From positions 1-58,806 of the forward strand of contig NZ_JBNPVX010000017.1 in assembly GCF_050434145.1 (NCBI RefSeq): DNA of 58,806 nt, written 5' to 3'. The notes under the pieces were generated by a model. The model ran no database searches. It was given only the letters and a program-made list of their open reading frames with translations, and was not told the DNA's origin. The DNA is from JAISST01 sp050434145 (lineage in GTDB: Bacteria > Fusobacteriota > Fusobacteriia > Fusobacteriales > Fusobacteriaceae). Of the stretch, positions 16,088-24,234 are shown in pieces. Every line of letters starts with the position of its first letter. The stretch's first letter is position 1. The position numbers were made by a program, and so were the translations under genes.

Positions 16088-17977
16088 GTGAAAATAGAGA
16101 TAAAAGTATTAAATCCATTGAGGTTTACAAAACTTTTTATTGCTGCAAGTAGATGGGTATCAAAATACGCAGATGTTTTGAATGATTTGAATGTTTTTCC
16201 TATTCCTGATGGAGATACAGGTACCAATATATCTATGACACTACAATCTGTAGAAAATGAATTAGTAAAATTAGATCATGAACCAAAAATGTCAGAATTT
16301 GTAGACAAAGTATCAGAAGCAATTATTTTAGGTGCTAATGGAACTTCTGGGATAATTTTAGGAAATATAATAGTGGGATTTTTATCCAGTATAAAAGATA
16401 AAGAGCTAGTGACCATAGATGATGTAGCCCATGCATTTATGGCAGCTAAAGAAAAAGCATATAAAGCTGTGACAACACCATTAGAAGGGACCATACTCAC
16501 TGTGGTAAAAGTAGTGGCAGAAGAAGCCATCAATTATAAAGGAGATAAAGATGACTTTATATTATTCTTGGTATACTTAAAAAATAAAGCTTATGAAGCA
16601 GTGAAAAAAACCACAGAACAATTTACTATTTTAAAAGAAAATGGAGTAGTAGATGCAGGAGCAATGGGATTTTTTTATCTTTTAGAAGGATTTGAAAAGT
16701 CTGTAGCAGATCCAGAAATGTTGAAAGATTTAGAAAGAATTGTAAAATCTCAAGCTATAAGAAGTAAGAGATTAAAACAAGTTGTTATACAAAATAGAAA
16801 AAATAAGTATAAATATAATGTAGAGTTTTTATTAGAAAGTAATAATATAGACTTGGGTAAATATACAAGAGATATATCTAAATATGGTGATTTATTATAC
16901 TGTGTAAGCATAGGAGACAAAATAAAAACTCAAGTCAATACTGATTTCCCTTGGGAAATTTTAAAGATATGTGATATTCTAGGTAGAGTATATAATGTAA
17001 AATATGAGAGTTCTATTGATGATAATAAAGGTGAGTATCAAGAAGAAATTCAAGAAAAAGAAGCTTTAAGAGAAGAGACAGAAGTGGGTACAGTAAAAAG
17101 TAAAAATTTAAAATTTTCTAATATTGCAATAGTAACAGATTCTGCTTCAGATCTTACAGAGGAATTAATTAAAACATTGGAAATAAGCGTTATTCCTTTG
17201 AAGCTAAAAGTGGATGAAAGTTACTATAATGAAGGAAGTGAAATAAGTAAAAATGAGATATGGACTTTATTTAGAAAGGAACTAGTTTTTCCTAAAGCAT
17301 CTCCACCTTCTACAACAGAGTTTAAAAATTTGTATGAAGAATTGATTGGTAAAGGATACGAGCATATAATTTCTATTCATATTTCAAACAAATTGAGTGG
17401 TACATACCAAGCTGCCAAAATTGCAAGAGATAATTTGGATGAACCAAGCAAAGTAACTATTGTAGATTCTGAAACTTTATCCTTACCACTGAGTCATCTG
17501 GTATTAGAAGCTGGTAAAAATGCACAGAGTGGAATGAAATGTGAAGATATATTGAAGAGGATTAATGAAAATATTGGAAAAATGAAAGTATTTATGTTTG
17601 CTGAAGATTTGAGTTATCTTGAAGAAAATAATAGAGTGAATAAAATCTCACATATGTGGGGGCATATATTCAAGTCAAAACCAATTTTAAGGTTAGAAAA
17701 AGAGAGATTAGATTTAATAGGTTATAAGTTGAGAACAAAATCAATTATGAATTATATAAAGAACTTATGTGAGAAAGAAACTAAAAATGGAAAAGTGATT
17801 ATTTATACATTGTGGGGTGGAAGTGAAAAAGAATTTCAAAAATCAAATATAGTAGAAGAAATAGTTGAGTCTTTCAAAGATAAAGTTGAATTTAGAGGAA
17901 ATTTTCAATTAGGTAATACTATAGGAATTCATTGTGGACCTGTATTTGGAATAGGAATAATACAAAACAATAAATAA
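16088..17977 (+). CDS. FakA-like DhaL-domain kinase fused to a DegV/FakB domain
   Basis: A 629-residue fusion. Residues 1 to about 205 are a DAK2/DhaL kinase domain with the metal/ATP motif NVFPIPDGDTGTNISMT and LGANGTSGIILGN. Residues about 225-310 resemble the FakA middle domain (YNVEFLLESNN, then KTQVNTDFPWEIL). After a Glu/Lys-rich linker comes a DegV domain from about residue 345 (IAIVTDSASDLTEELI, SPPSTTEF, IHISNKLSGTYQAA, IVDSETLS). In Gram-positives FakA phosphorylates fatty acids held by a separate FakB (DegV) protein for phospholipid synthesis; here kinase and binding partner are one chain. The start is GTG 16088, five bases behind AAGGGGGA. The activity is inferred from the domains. 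Confidence 0.88.
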   Translation: MKIEIKVLNPLRFTKLFIAASRWVSKYADVLNDLNVFPIPDGDTGTNISMTLQSVENELVKLDHEPKMSEFVDKVSEAIILGANGTSGIILGNIIVGFLSSIKDKELVTIDDVAHAFMAAKEKAYKAVTTPLEGTILTVVKVVAEEAINYKGDKDDFILFLVYLKNKAYEAVKKTTEQFTILKENGVVDAGAMGFFYLLEGFEKSVADPEMLKDLERIVKSQAIRSKRLKQVVIQNRKNKYKYNVEFLLESNNIDLGKYTRDISKYGDLLYCVSIGDKIKTQVNTDFPWEILKICDILGRVYNVKYESSIDDNKGEYQEEIQEKEALREETEVGTVKSKNLKFSNIAIVTDSASDLTEELIKTLEISVIPLKLKVDESYYNEGSEISKNEIWTLFRKELVFPKASPPSTTEFKNLYEELIGKGYEHIISIHISNKLSGTYQAAKIARDNLDEPSKVTIVDSETLSLPLSHLVLEAGKNAQSGMKCEDILKRINENIGKMKVFMFAEDLSYLEENNRVNKISHMWGHIFKSKPILRLEKERLDLIGYKLRTKSIMNYIKNLCEKETKNGKVIIYTLWGGSEKEFQKSNIVEEIVESFKDKVEFRGNFQLGNTIGIHCGPVFGIGIIQNNK

Positions 17978-17998
17978 GTAAAACTTAGGAGGAAAAAT

Positions 17999-19183
17999 AT
18001 GAATTTTATATTTATTTCACCAAATTTTCCTGAAACATACTGGCATTTTTGCCAAGGATTAAAAAATAATAAAGTAACTGTCTTAGGAATCGGCGATTCT
18101 ACTTATGATGAATTATTAGATGAGTTAAAAGACTCTCTCACAGAATATTACAAAGTATCTACTTTGGATAATTATGAGGAAGTGAGAAAAGGTTGTGAGT
18201 ATTTTCAAAAAAAATATGGGAAAATAGATTGGCTAGAATCAAATAATGAGTACTGGCTGCTACAAGATGCAGCATTGAGAACTGATCTTAACATTAATTC
18301 AGGATTGCATACCGATAATGTTTCGGGCATAAAATACAAGAGCGCAATGAAAATGTACTATGAAAAAGCTGGGGTAAAGACAGCAAGATACCATTTGATA
18401 AAAGATTATGAAGGGTGCATGGGATTTATTTTAAAAGTTGGATATCCAGTGATAGTAAAGCCAGATAATGGAGTGGGAGCTAGTAGTACTTACAAATTAT
18501 CTAATCAAAAAGAATTTGATTATTTTTTTGAAACAAAAGCAAAAATTCAATATATTATGGAAGAATTTGTTCAAGGAAATTTATTGTCATATGATGGAAT
18601 TGCTGGAAAAAATAAAGAAATAATATTTGAAACAGCTCATGGATATCCAGTGCCAATAATGGATATTGTGAATAATCAAAAAGATGTGGTATATTATTCC
18701 TATAGAGTTATACCAGAAGATTTAAGAGATGCAGGAAGAAGAGTTATAGAAGCTTTTGAAACTAATAGTAGATTTTTTCATTGTGAATTTTTTAGAATGA
18801 CTGCTGATAAAGGAGGTTTAGGAAATAAAGGGGATATAATTGGACTTGAAGTAAATATGAGAGCCCCTGGTGGCTATACACCTGATATGATGAATTTTGC
18901 CAATGATGTGGATGTTTATCAGATATGGGCCAATATGATAGCTTATAATAAAGGTGATTATCATACTGATAGACCATATTATTGTGTGAGTGCAGCTAGA
19001 AGAGATGGCAATATATATGCTCATTCTATATCAGAAACGGTGGAAAAATATAATACTAATATAACTATGAAAGGTAGAATGCCTGAAGCATTAGCTGCTG
19101 CCATGGGAAATGATATGATTATAGCTAGATTTAAAAATTTTGATAAAGTTGAGGAATTTGTTAATTTTTATTTATCTAAATAA
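17999..19183 (+). CDS. ATP-grasp domain ligase, substrate unknown
   Basis: A 394-residue carboxylate-amine/thiol-ligase-type enzyme. A Rossmann-like N-terminal domain (MNFIFISPNFPETYWHF) precedes the ATP-grasp core. That core has GYPVIVKPDNGVGASSTYKL (P-loop-like, about residues 153-172), IMEEFVQGNLLSYDG, and the metal-binding IGLEVNMRAPGGYTPD (Glu and Asn, about 282-297). The family joins a carboxylate to an amine or similar group through an acyl phosphate. The start follows AGGAGG by six bases, 22 bases after the FakA-DegV stop. Two alpha/beta-hydrolase genes follow, so the ligase and hydrolases probably act on related small molecules. Confidence 0.85.
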   Translation: MNFIFISPNFPETYWHFCQGLKNNKVTVLGIGDSTYDELLDELKDSLTEYYKVSTLDNYEEVRKGCEYFQKKYGKIDWLESNNEYWLLQDAALRTDLNINSGLHTDNVSGIKYKSAMKMYYEKAGVKTARYHLIKDYEGCMGFILKVGYPVIVKPDNGVGASSTYKLSNQKEFDYFFETKAKIQYIMEEFVQGNLLSYDGIAGKNKEIIFETAHGYPVPIMDIVNNQKDVVYYSYRVIPEDLRDAGRRVIEAFETNSRFFHCEFFRMTADKGGLGNKGDIIGLEVNMRAPGGYTPDMMNFANDVDVYQIWANMIAYNKGDYHTDRPYYCVSAARRDGNIYAHSISETVEKYNTNITMKGRMPEALAAAMGNDMIIARFKNFDKVEEFVNFYLSK

Positions 19184-19351
19184 ACATAAAGAATCTCTAT
19201 ATGTTCATAATAACTAATATGAGAATAATTATTTTTTTAGTAGTTTGGTGTTTCACTGAAAAGCGCTGCAGATATATTCTAACTATGACATCTATATCAA
19301 AGGCCTAATTAAGAACTTATCTGAAGTTTGATTTAAGAAAAAGGAGAAAAT

Positions 19352-20212
19352 ATGTATAGTAAATATTATAAAATCTACAGCAATATGCTAAAAAAAGAAA
19401 TGGAATTTGTAGTATACGGACATAGTGGAAAACCATGCATAGCTTTTCCAGCACAAGATGGAAGATTCTATGATTTCTTCAATTTTGGAATGATAGAATC
19501 AGCAAAAAATTTTATAGAAGAAGGAAAAATGCAAATATTTTGTGTAGACAGTATGGATTGGGAAAGTTGGACATTTACTAATGGTGACTATAACCAAAGA
19601 ATTATGCAACATGAGAAGTGGTTTGCATATGTTATAGATGAATTGATTCCAAAAATTAGAGAAATAAATGAAGAAAATACGGGAATGCCTTTTAATGGAA
19701 AAATCTTAACAACAGGATGTAGTATGGGAGCCTATCATGGACTTAATTTCTTCCTAAGAAGACCTGATATATTCGACAGTACCATTGCTTTAAGTGGTCT
19801 TTATAGTGCAGACCATTTTTTCCCTAATTACAATAATGAGAATATTTATCTAAACTCACCTGTTGATTATATGAAAAATATATCTGATAGTCATGAATAT
19901 GTTGAGATGTATAAGCACTCTAAAATAATAATATGTTGTGGTCAAGGTAGATGGGAAGAGGAATGCCTAAGAGATACCAGAGAAATGGGAAAAAATTTTA
20001 AGAGAATTGCAGTACCAGCTTGGATTGATTTATGGGGTTATGATGTAGATCATGATTGGCCATGGTGGAAAATTCAATTTCCATATTTTTTGGATAAAAT
20101 ATTTGAAACCACAGGGAGTATAGATGATAATAAAGGAAAAAATTTATATAGAACCATTGGAACTAGAAAGAAATCTCCATATATATATACCAAAAAACAT
20201 AAAAAAAGATGA
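19352..20212 (+). CDS. Alpha/beta-hydrolase esterase (first of a pair)
   Basis: A 286-residue esterase-family protein. The nucleophile elbow is GCSMGAYHG with Ser124. A late Asp/His region is visible in LWGYDVDHDWPWW. No signal peptide is seen, so it should be cytoplasmic. RBS AAGGAG, ATG 19352; 168 bases separate it from the ATP-grasp gene. From about codon 258 it overlaps the next gene out of frame for 89 bases. The last ~30 residues are basic (ending TRKKSPYIYTKKHKKR) and look like read-through in the wrong frame rather than a conserved tail, so an older stop was probably lost by a small indel. The substrate is unknown. Confidence 0.82.
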   Translation: MYSKYYKIYSNMLKKEMEFVVYGHSGKPCIAFPAQDGRFYDFFNFGMIESAKNFIEEGKMQIFCVDSMDWESWTFTNGDYNQRIMQHEKWFAYVIDELIPKIREINEENTGMPFNGKILTTGCSMGAYHGLNFFLRRPDIFDSTIALSGLYSADHFFPNYNNENIYLNSPVDYMKNISDSHEYVEMYKHSKIIICCGQGRWEEECLRDTREMGKNFKRIAVPAWIDLWGYDVDHDWPWWKIQFPYFLDKIFETTGSIDDNKGKNLYRTIGTRKKSPYIYTKKHKKR

Positions 20213-20879
20213 AAGATTACCAGTATTATATATGTTTGATGGGCATAATCTATTTAAAGATGAAGATTCTACATATGGTAAGTCATGGGGATTAGAAAAT
20301 TCTTTAGACAACACAAATGCTAGACTCATTGTAGTTGGAATAGAATGCAATCATGAAGGTAATATGCGGCTTTCAGAGTTTTCACCATATACATTTAGTG
20401 ATAAATATTGGGGTTATATTGAAGGGAAAGGAAAGGTGCTAATAGATTGGATAATAAATAGCTTAAAGCCTTATATAGATACTAAATATCCTACTATACA
20501 ATGGAGAGAAGCTACTGGAATTGGTGGCAGTTCTATGGGAGGATTAATGGCATTATATGCTGTAGTAATGAGATCAGATATATTTTCCAAAGGTGCTTGT
20601 TTATCAATCTTTTATGACCATATTTTCAAATATTTATTTAATGATGTAAAGAATACTAATAGTAATAGTGATACAAAAGTCTATATTAGTTGGGGAAGAT
20701 ATGAATACAGAGACAAGAAACAGTTGGCAATAGGTACAGAAGAAAATCTTGCCATTGCAAGAATACTGACTGAAAAAAGATTGCAGGTTTTTCCTCATCT
20801 AATGATAGAAGGTAGGCATAATGAAACTTCTTGGGAAAAAGAAAATTATTTATGGCTAAGTGAATTAGGATTTATATGA
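20124..20879 (+). CDS. Alpha/beta-hydrolase esterase (second of a pair)
   Basis: A 251-residue hydrolase resembling the enterochelin-esterase/esterase D group (COG2819-like). ERLPVLYMFDGHNLF lies near the N-terminus. The nucleophile elbow is GIGGSSMGGLMALYA with Ser137, and the candidate catalytic His is in IEGRHNETSW near the C-terminus. ATG 20124 is six bases after AGGGAG (20113-20118), so it has its own good ribosome site even though it starts 89 bases inside the preceding gene. A hairpin terminator follows directly. With the ATP-grasp gene this forms a three-gene cassette; the substrates are unknown. Confidence 0.84.
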   Translation: MIIKEKIYIEPLELERNLHIYIPKNIKKDERLPVLYMFDGHNLFKDEDSTYGKSWGLENSLDNTNARLIVVGIECNHEGNMRLSEFSPYTFSDKYWGYIEGKGKVLIDWIINSLKPYIDTKYPTIQWREATGIGGSSMGGLMALYAVVMRSDIFSKGACLSIFYDHIFKYLFNDVKNTNSNSDTKVYISWGRYEYRDKKQLAIGTEENLAIARILTEKRLQVFPHLMIEGRHNETSWEKENYLWLSELGFI

Positions 20880-20885
20880 TATAGG

Positions 20886-20913
20886 AAAGAGTGATTAAAT
20901 AATCACTCTTTTA
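20886..20913 (+). terminator. Terminator after the esterase pair
   Basis: AAAGAGTGATT, loop AAAT, AATCACTCTTT, then TTAT. An 11-bp stem followed by a short T-run ends the ATP-grasp/esterase transcript. Confidence 0.85.
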
Positions 20914-20949
20914 TGATAGTAAGATTAATTATAGATAGGTGGAGGGAGC

Positions 20950-21636
20950 ATGAAAATATATGGGCTTCAAAAGTTGTCATTATTAGATTATCCAGAAAAA
21001 ATAGCAGCGACAATGTTTACAGGTGGTTGTAATTTCTTATGCCCATTTTGTCATAATAAAGATCTGGTCATAGGGGTGGATAAAATAAGTGAAATTTGTC
21101 AAGAGGATATATTTTTGTTTCTTGAAAAACGAAAGGGAATATTAGAAGGAATATGTATATCTGGTGGCGAACCATTGATACATAAAGATATAGAAGAATT
21201 TATAAAAAAAATAAGAAAAATGGGATATCTAATTAAACTTGATACCAATGGTAGTTTTCCAATTGAACTAAAAAATCTTATAGTTAAAAATTTAATAGAC
21301 TATGTAGCAATGGATATAAAAAATTCTCCCACAAAATATCCATTAACATGTGGTAAAAACCAAATTGACATTAGAAAAATAAAAGAAAGTGCATCTATTA
21401 TCATGAGCTCAAATATTCAATACGAATTTAGAACAACTGTAATCAAAGAACTCCACAATAGCAAAGATTTTGAAGAAATATCTCAGTGGTTAGATGGTGC
21501 AAAAAAATATTTTTTACAATCTTATTTAGATTCAGAAAATGTTATAGAGAGGAGATTTAAAGCCCATGATAATTGTCAAATGGAAAAATTTAAAGAAATA
21601 TTATCAAAAAAAATTTCTATGGTGAAAATCAGGTAA
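20950..21636 (+). CDS. nrdG: Anaerobic ribonucleotide reductase activating enzyme (radical SAM)
   Basis: A 228-residue radical SAM protein that generates the glycyl radical on NrdD. The iron-sulfur cluster motif is CNFLCPFC (Cys27, Cys31, Cys34, CxxxCxxC). The SAM-binding GGEP stretch (ICISGGEPLI) follows. The N-terminus YGLQKLSLLDYPEKIAATMF is typical of the longer NrdG form. RBS GGAGGGAG before ATG 20950. It sits upstream of nrdD, the reverse of the E. coli order. A separate promoter with NrdR boxes lies between them, so the two may be expressed at different levels. Confidence 0.93.
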   Translation: MKIYGLQKLSLLDYPEKIAATMFTGGCNFLCPFCHNKDLVIGVDKISEICQEDIFLFLEKRKGILEGICISGGEPLIHKDIEEFIKKIRKMGYLIKLDTNGSFPIELKNLIVKNLIDYVAMDIKNSPTKYPLTCGKNQIDIRKIKESASIIMSSNIQYEFRTTVIKELHNSKDFEEISQWLDGAKKYFLQSYLDSENVIERRFKAHDNCQMEKFKEILSKKISMVKIR

Positions 21637-21638
21637 AA

Positions 21639-21654
21639 TATACTATATATAGTG
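21639..21654 (+). promoter_or_regulatory. NrdR box 1
   Basis: ATACTATATATAGTGA matches the known NrdR consensus (ACACTATATATAGTGT type) with a perfect ACTATATATAGT centre. Its centre is 31 bp from box 2, three helical turns, the arrangement expected for cooperative NrdR binding. No nrdR gene is in the window. Confidence 0.9.
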
Positions 21655-21670
21655 AAAAGACCAAAATGGA

Positions 21671-21686
21671 ACACTATATACAGTGG
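21671..21686 (+). promoter_or_regulatory. NrdR box 2
   Basis: ACACTATATACAGTGG is the second half of the tandem NrdR site and ends nine bases before the -35 element of the nrdD promoter. Bound NrdR would lie just upstream of RNA polymerase. Confidence 0.9.
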
Positions 21687-21694
21687 TTATTCCA

Positions 21695-21723
21695 TTGACA
21701 AAAGTACAATACAATGGTATTAT
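21695..21723 (+). promoter_or_regulatory. nrdD promoter
   Basis: Consensus TTGACA, exactly 17 bases, TATTAT. The start site would be near 21730, leaving a leader of about 55 bases before the nrdD ATG (21788). The tandem NrdR boxes abut it on the upstream side. Confidence 0.85.
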
Positions 21724-21787
21724 CTATTTATTATAGAATTTTAAAAATTTAAAAATTCTTAAAAGTTTAAGATAGAGGAGAGATGAA

Positions 21788-24175
21788 ATGTATCAAGTAA
21801 TCAAGCGTGATGGTAAAGTTGTGGATTTTAATTTATCAAAAATAAGCAAAGCAATAAGTAAAGCTTTTAAATCTCAAAATAAAAATTTTAATCCAGATAT
21901 TATAGACTTATTGGCATTAAAAGTTACAGCTGACTATGAAGAAAAAATAGTAGATAATAACATTAGTGTAGAGGAAATACAAGATAGTGTGGAGTCTATT
22001 TTAATAAAAGCTGGTTATGCAGATGTAGCCAAAGCATATATCCTCTATAGAAAACAAAGAGAAAAAATAAGAAATATGAAATCAACAATTTTAGATTATA
22101 AAGAGATTGTTGATAGTTATGTAAAAGTTACTGATTGGCGAGTAAAAGAGAATTCCACAGTTACCTACTCTGTTGGAGGCTTGATTCTAAGTAATTCTGG
22201 TGCTATTACTGCCAATTATTGGTTATCAGAAATATATGATGATGAAATAGGAAGAGCACATAAAGATGCAGATATTCATATTCATGATTTGTCTATGTTG
22301 ACTGGTTATTGTGCTGGGTGGTCTCTTAAGCAGTTAATACAAGAGGGATTAGGAGGAGTCACTGGTAAAATAACTTCATCTCCAGCCAGTCATCTTCCTA
22401 CTTTATGTAATCAAATGGTAAACTTTTTAGGGATAATGCAAAATGAGTGGGCAGGAGCTCAAGCTTTTTCTTCATTCGATACTTATTTAGCACCATTTGT
22501 AAAAGCAGACAATTTATCTTTTATAGAAGTGAAAAAAGCTTTAGAATCATTTATATTTGGGGTAAATACACCAAGTAGATGGGGAACACAAGCACCATTT
22601 TCTAATATAACATTAGATTGGACAGTACCTAATGATTTAGCCGAATTGAATGCTATAGTTGGTGGAAAGGAAATGGATTTCAAATATAAAGATTGCAAAG
22701 CCGAAATGGATATGATAAATAAAGCTTTTATAGAAATAATGATAGAAGGAGATGCTAATGGAAGAGGATTCCAATATCCAATACCAACTTATTCTATAAC
22801 TAATGATTTTGATTGGTCAGATACAGAAAATAATAAGTTGTTGTTTGAAATGACTGCAAAATACGGAACTCCATACTTTTCAAATTATATAAATAGTGAT
22901 ATGGAACCAAGCGATGTAAGAAGTATGTGCTGTAGATTAAGACTAGATTTGAGAGAGCTCAGAAAGAAATCTGGTGGATTTTTTGGTAGTGGAGAAAGTA
23001 CAGGATCTATAGGAGTAGTAACTATCAATCTTCCACGTATTGCATATACATCTAAGACAAAAGAAGAATTTTTCACAAAATTAAACAAAATGATGGATAT
23101 ATCTGCGAGATCTCTTAAGATAAAGAGAACAATTGTTGGGAAACTATTGGATGAAGGACTGTATCCATATACCAAAAGATACTTAGGGTCATTTGACAAT
23201 CATTTTTCGACAATAGGATTAGTAGGAATGAATGAAGCTGGCTTAAATGCCCAATGGCTAAATAATGATCTAACTCACAAAGATACTGTGGAATTTGCTA
23301 AAGAGGTGCTAAATCACATGAGAAATAGACTTTCTGATTATCAAGAAGAATATGGTGATTTATACAATTTGGAGGCTACTCCAGCAGAGTCTACCTCTTA
23401 TAGATTGGCCAAACATGATAAGAATAGATTCCCAAATATAATTACGGCATCTGAAGCAAGTGGAATTCCATATTATACTAATAGTTCTCACTTACCAGTA
23501 AGTTATACAAGTGATATTTTTGATGCTCTTGATGTACAGGATGAGCTGCAGACATTATACACTTCAGGGACAGTATTTCATGCTTTTCTAGGAGAGAAAT
23601 TACCTAATTGGAAAGCAGCAGCTAATTTGGTAAAGAAAATTTCTGAAAATTATAAGCTGCCTTATTACACAATGTCCCCTACTTATTCAGTCTGTAAAGA
23701 ACATGGTTATATAAGTGGAGAGCATTTTAGCTGCCCTACTTGTGGAATAGAGACAGAAGTGTACAGTCGTATTACTGGGTATTATCGACCAGTTAAAAAT
23801 TGGAATGAAGGAAAGTCTCAAGAATATAAAGAAAGAAAGTTATATGATATTACTAGTTCATTTCAAAAAAGAAATGATATTTGGATAGATGAAAATGCTG
23901 ATAAAGAGAATAATAAAAAAAATGAAGAGAAGCAAGCTCATAACAATAGTGTCCAGAATTTGCTATTTACTACTAAGACTTGTCCTAATTGTATTGTAAC
24001 CAAGGAAGAATTAAAAAAAGCAAATGTAAACTTTACAGTAATAGACGCAGAGGATAATCCAGAATTGGCTAAACAGTATCAAATAAGACAAGCTCCTACA
24101 TTAGTAGTGATAGATGGAAATACAATAGAGAAACATGTTAATTTATCTAATATAAAATCATACTATCATGTATAA
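21788..24175 (+). CDS. nrdD: Class III anaerobic ribonucleotide reductase with fused glutaredoxin-like tail
   Basis: Reduces ribonucleoside triphosphates to deoxy forms without oxygen, using a glycyl radical. The 795-residue protein starts with an ATP-cone (YQVIKRDGKVVDFNLSKIS, to about residue 95) for allosteric control. The catalytic barrel follows. CKEHGYISGEHFSCPTCG is the zinc-binding site, and RITGYYRPVKNWNEGK contains the radical Gly664. An added C-terminal domain (about 723-795) looks like a glutaredoxin/thioredoxin fold: LLFTTKTCPNC (CxxC at 732-735) and the cis-Pro segment RQAPTLVVI. A Lys/Asn-rich linker joins the two. The fusion suggests a dithiol, rather than only formate, supplies electrons. 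RBS GAGGAGAG. Confidence 0.95.
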   Translation: MYQVIKRDGKVVDFNLSKISKAISKAFKSQNKNFNPDIIDLLALKVTADYEEKIVDNNISVEEIQDSVESILIKAGYADVAKAYILYRKQREKIRNMKSTILDYKEIVDSYVKVTDWRVKENSTVTYSVGGLILSNSGAITANYWLSEIYDDEIGRAHKDADIHIHDLSMLTGYCAGWSLKQLIQEGLGGVTGKITSSPASHLPTLCNQMVNFLGIMQNEWAGAQAFSSFDTYLAPFVKADNLSFIEVKKALESFIFGVNTPSRWGTQAPFSNITLDWTVPNDLAELNAIVGGKEMDFKYKDCKAEMDMINKAFIEIMIEGDANGRGFQYPIPTYSITNDFDWSDTENNKLLFEMTAKYGTPYFSNYINSDMEPSDVRSMCCRLRLDLRELRKKSGGFFGSGESTGSIGVVTINLPRIAYTSKTKEEFFTKLNKMMDISARSLKIKRTIVGKLLDEGLYPYTKRYLGSFDNHFSTIGLVGMNEAGLNAQWLNNDLTHKDTVEFAKEVLNHMRNRLSDYQEEYGDLYNLEATPAESTSYRLAKHDKNRFPNIITASEASGIPYYTNSSHLPVSYTSDIFDALDVQDELQTLYTSGTVFHAFLGEKLPNWKAAANLVKKISENYKLPYYTMSPTYSVCKEHGYISGEHFSCPTCGIETEVYSRITGYYRPVKNWNEGKSQEYKERKLYDITSSFQKRNDIWIDENADKENNKKNEEKQAHNNSVQNLLFTTKTCPNCIVTKEELKKANVNFTVIDAEDNPELAKQYQIRQAPTLVVIDGNTIEKHVNLSNIKSYYHV

Positions 24176-24181
24176 AAATAG

Positions 24182-24213
24182 AAAAGTGACTAAATTTCTA
24201 GTCACTTTTTTAT
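24182..24213 (+). terminator. Terminator after nrdD (possibly bidirectional)
   Basis: AAAAGTGACTA, loop AATTTC, TAGTCACTTTT with a following T-run. It lies between convergent nrdD and the minus-strand DUF554 gene. The A-run on the left side would serve as a T-run for the opposite strand. Confidence 0.88.
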
Positions 24214-24234
24214 TTTTAGCGATATTTTTCTATT

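Noticed and set aside
16088..17977. Dihydroxyacetone kinase (DhaL)
   Set aside because: The N-terminal domain is DhaL-like, but the FakA-type middle domain and C-terminal DegV domain, with no DhaK or DhaM nearby, point to the fatty-acid kinase group.
19184..19351. Another leader-repeat copy upstream of the first esterase
   Set aside because: Only AAAAGCGCTGCAG resembles the repeat core; neither arm is present, so the match is probably chance.
19352..20879. One esterase gene split by a frameshift
   Set aside because: Each protein has its own N-terminus, its own nucleophile elbow (Ser124 and Ser137) and its own ribosome site, so they are two genes that overlap.
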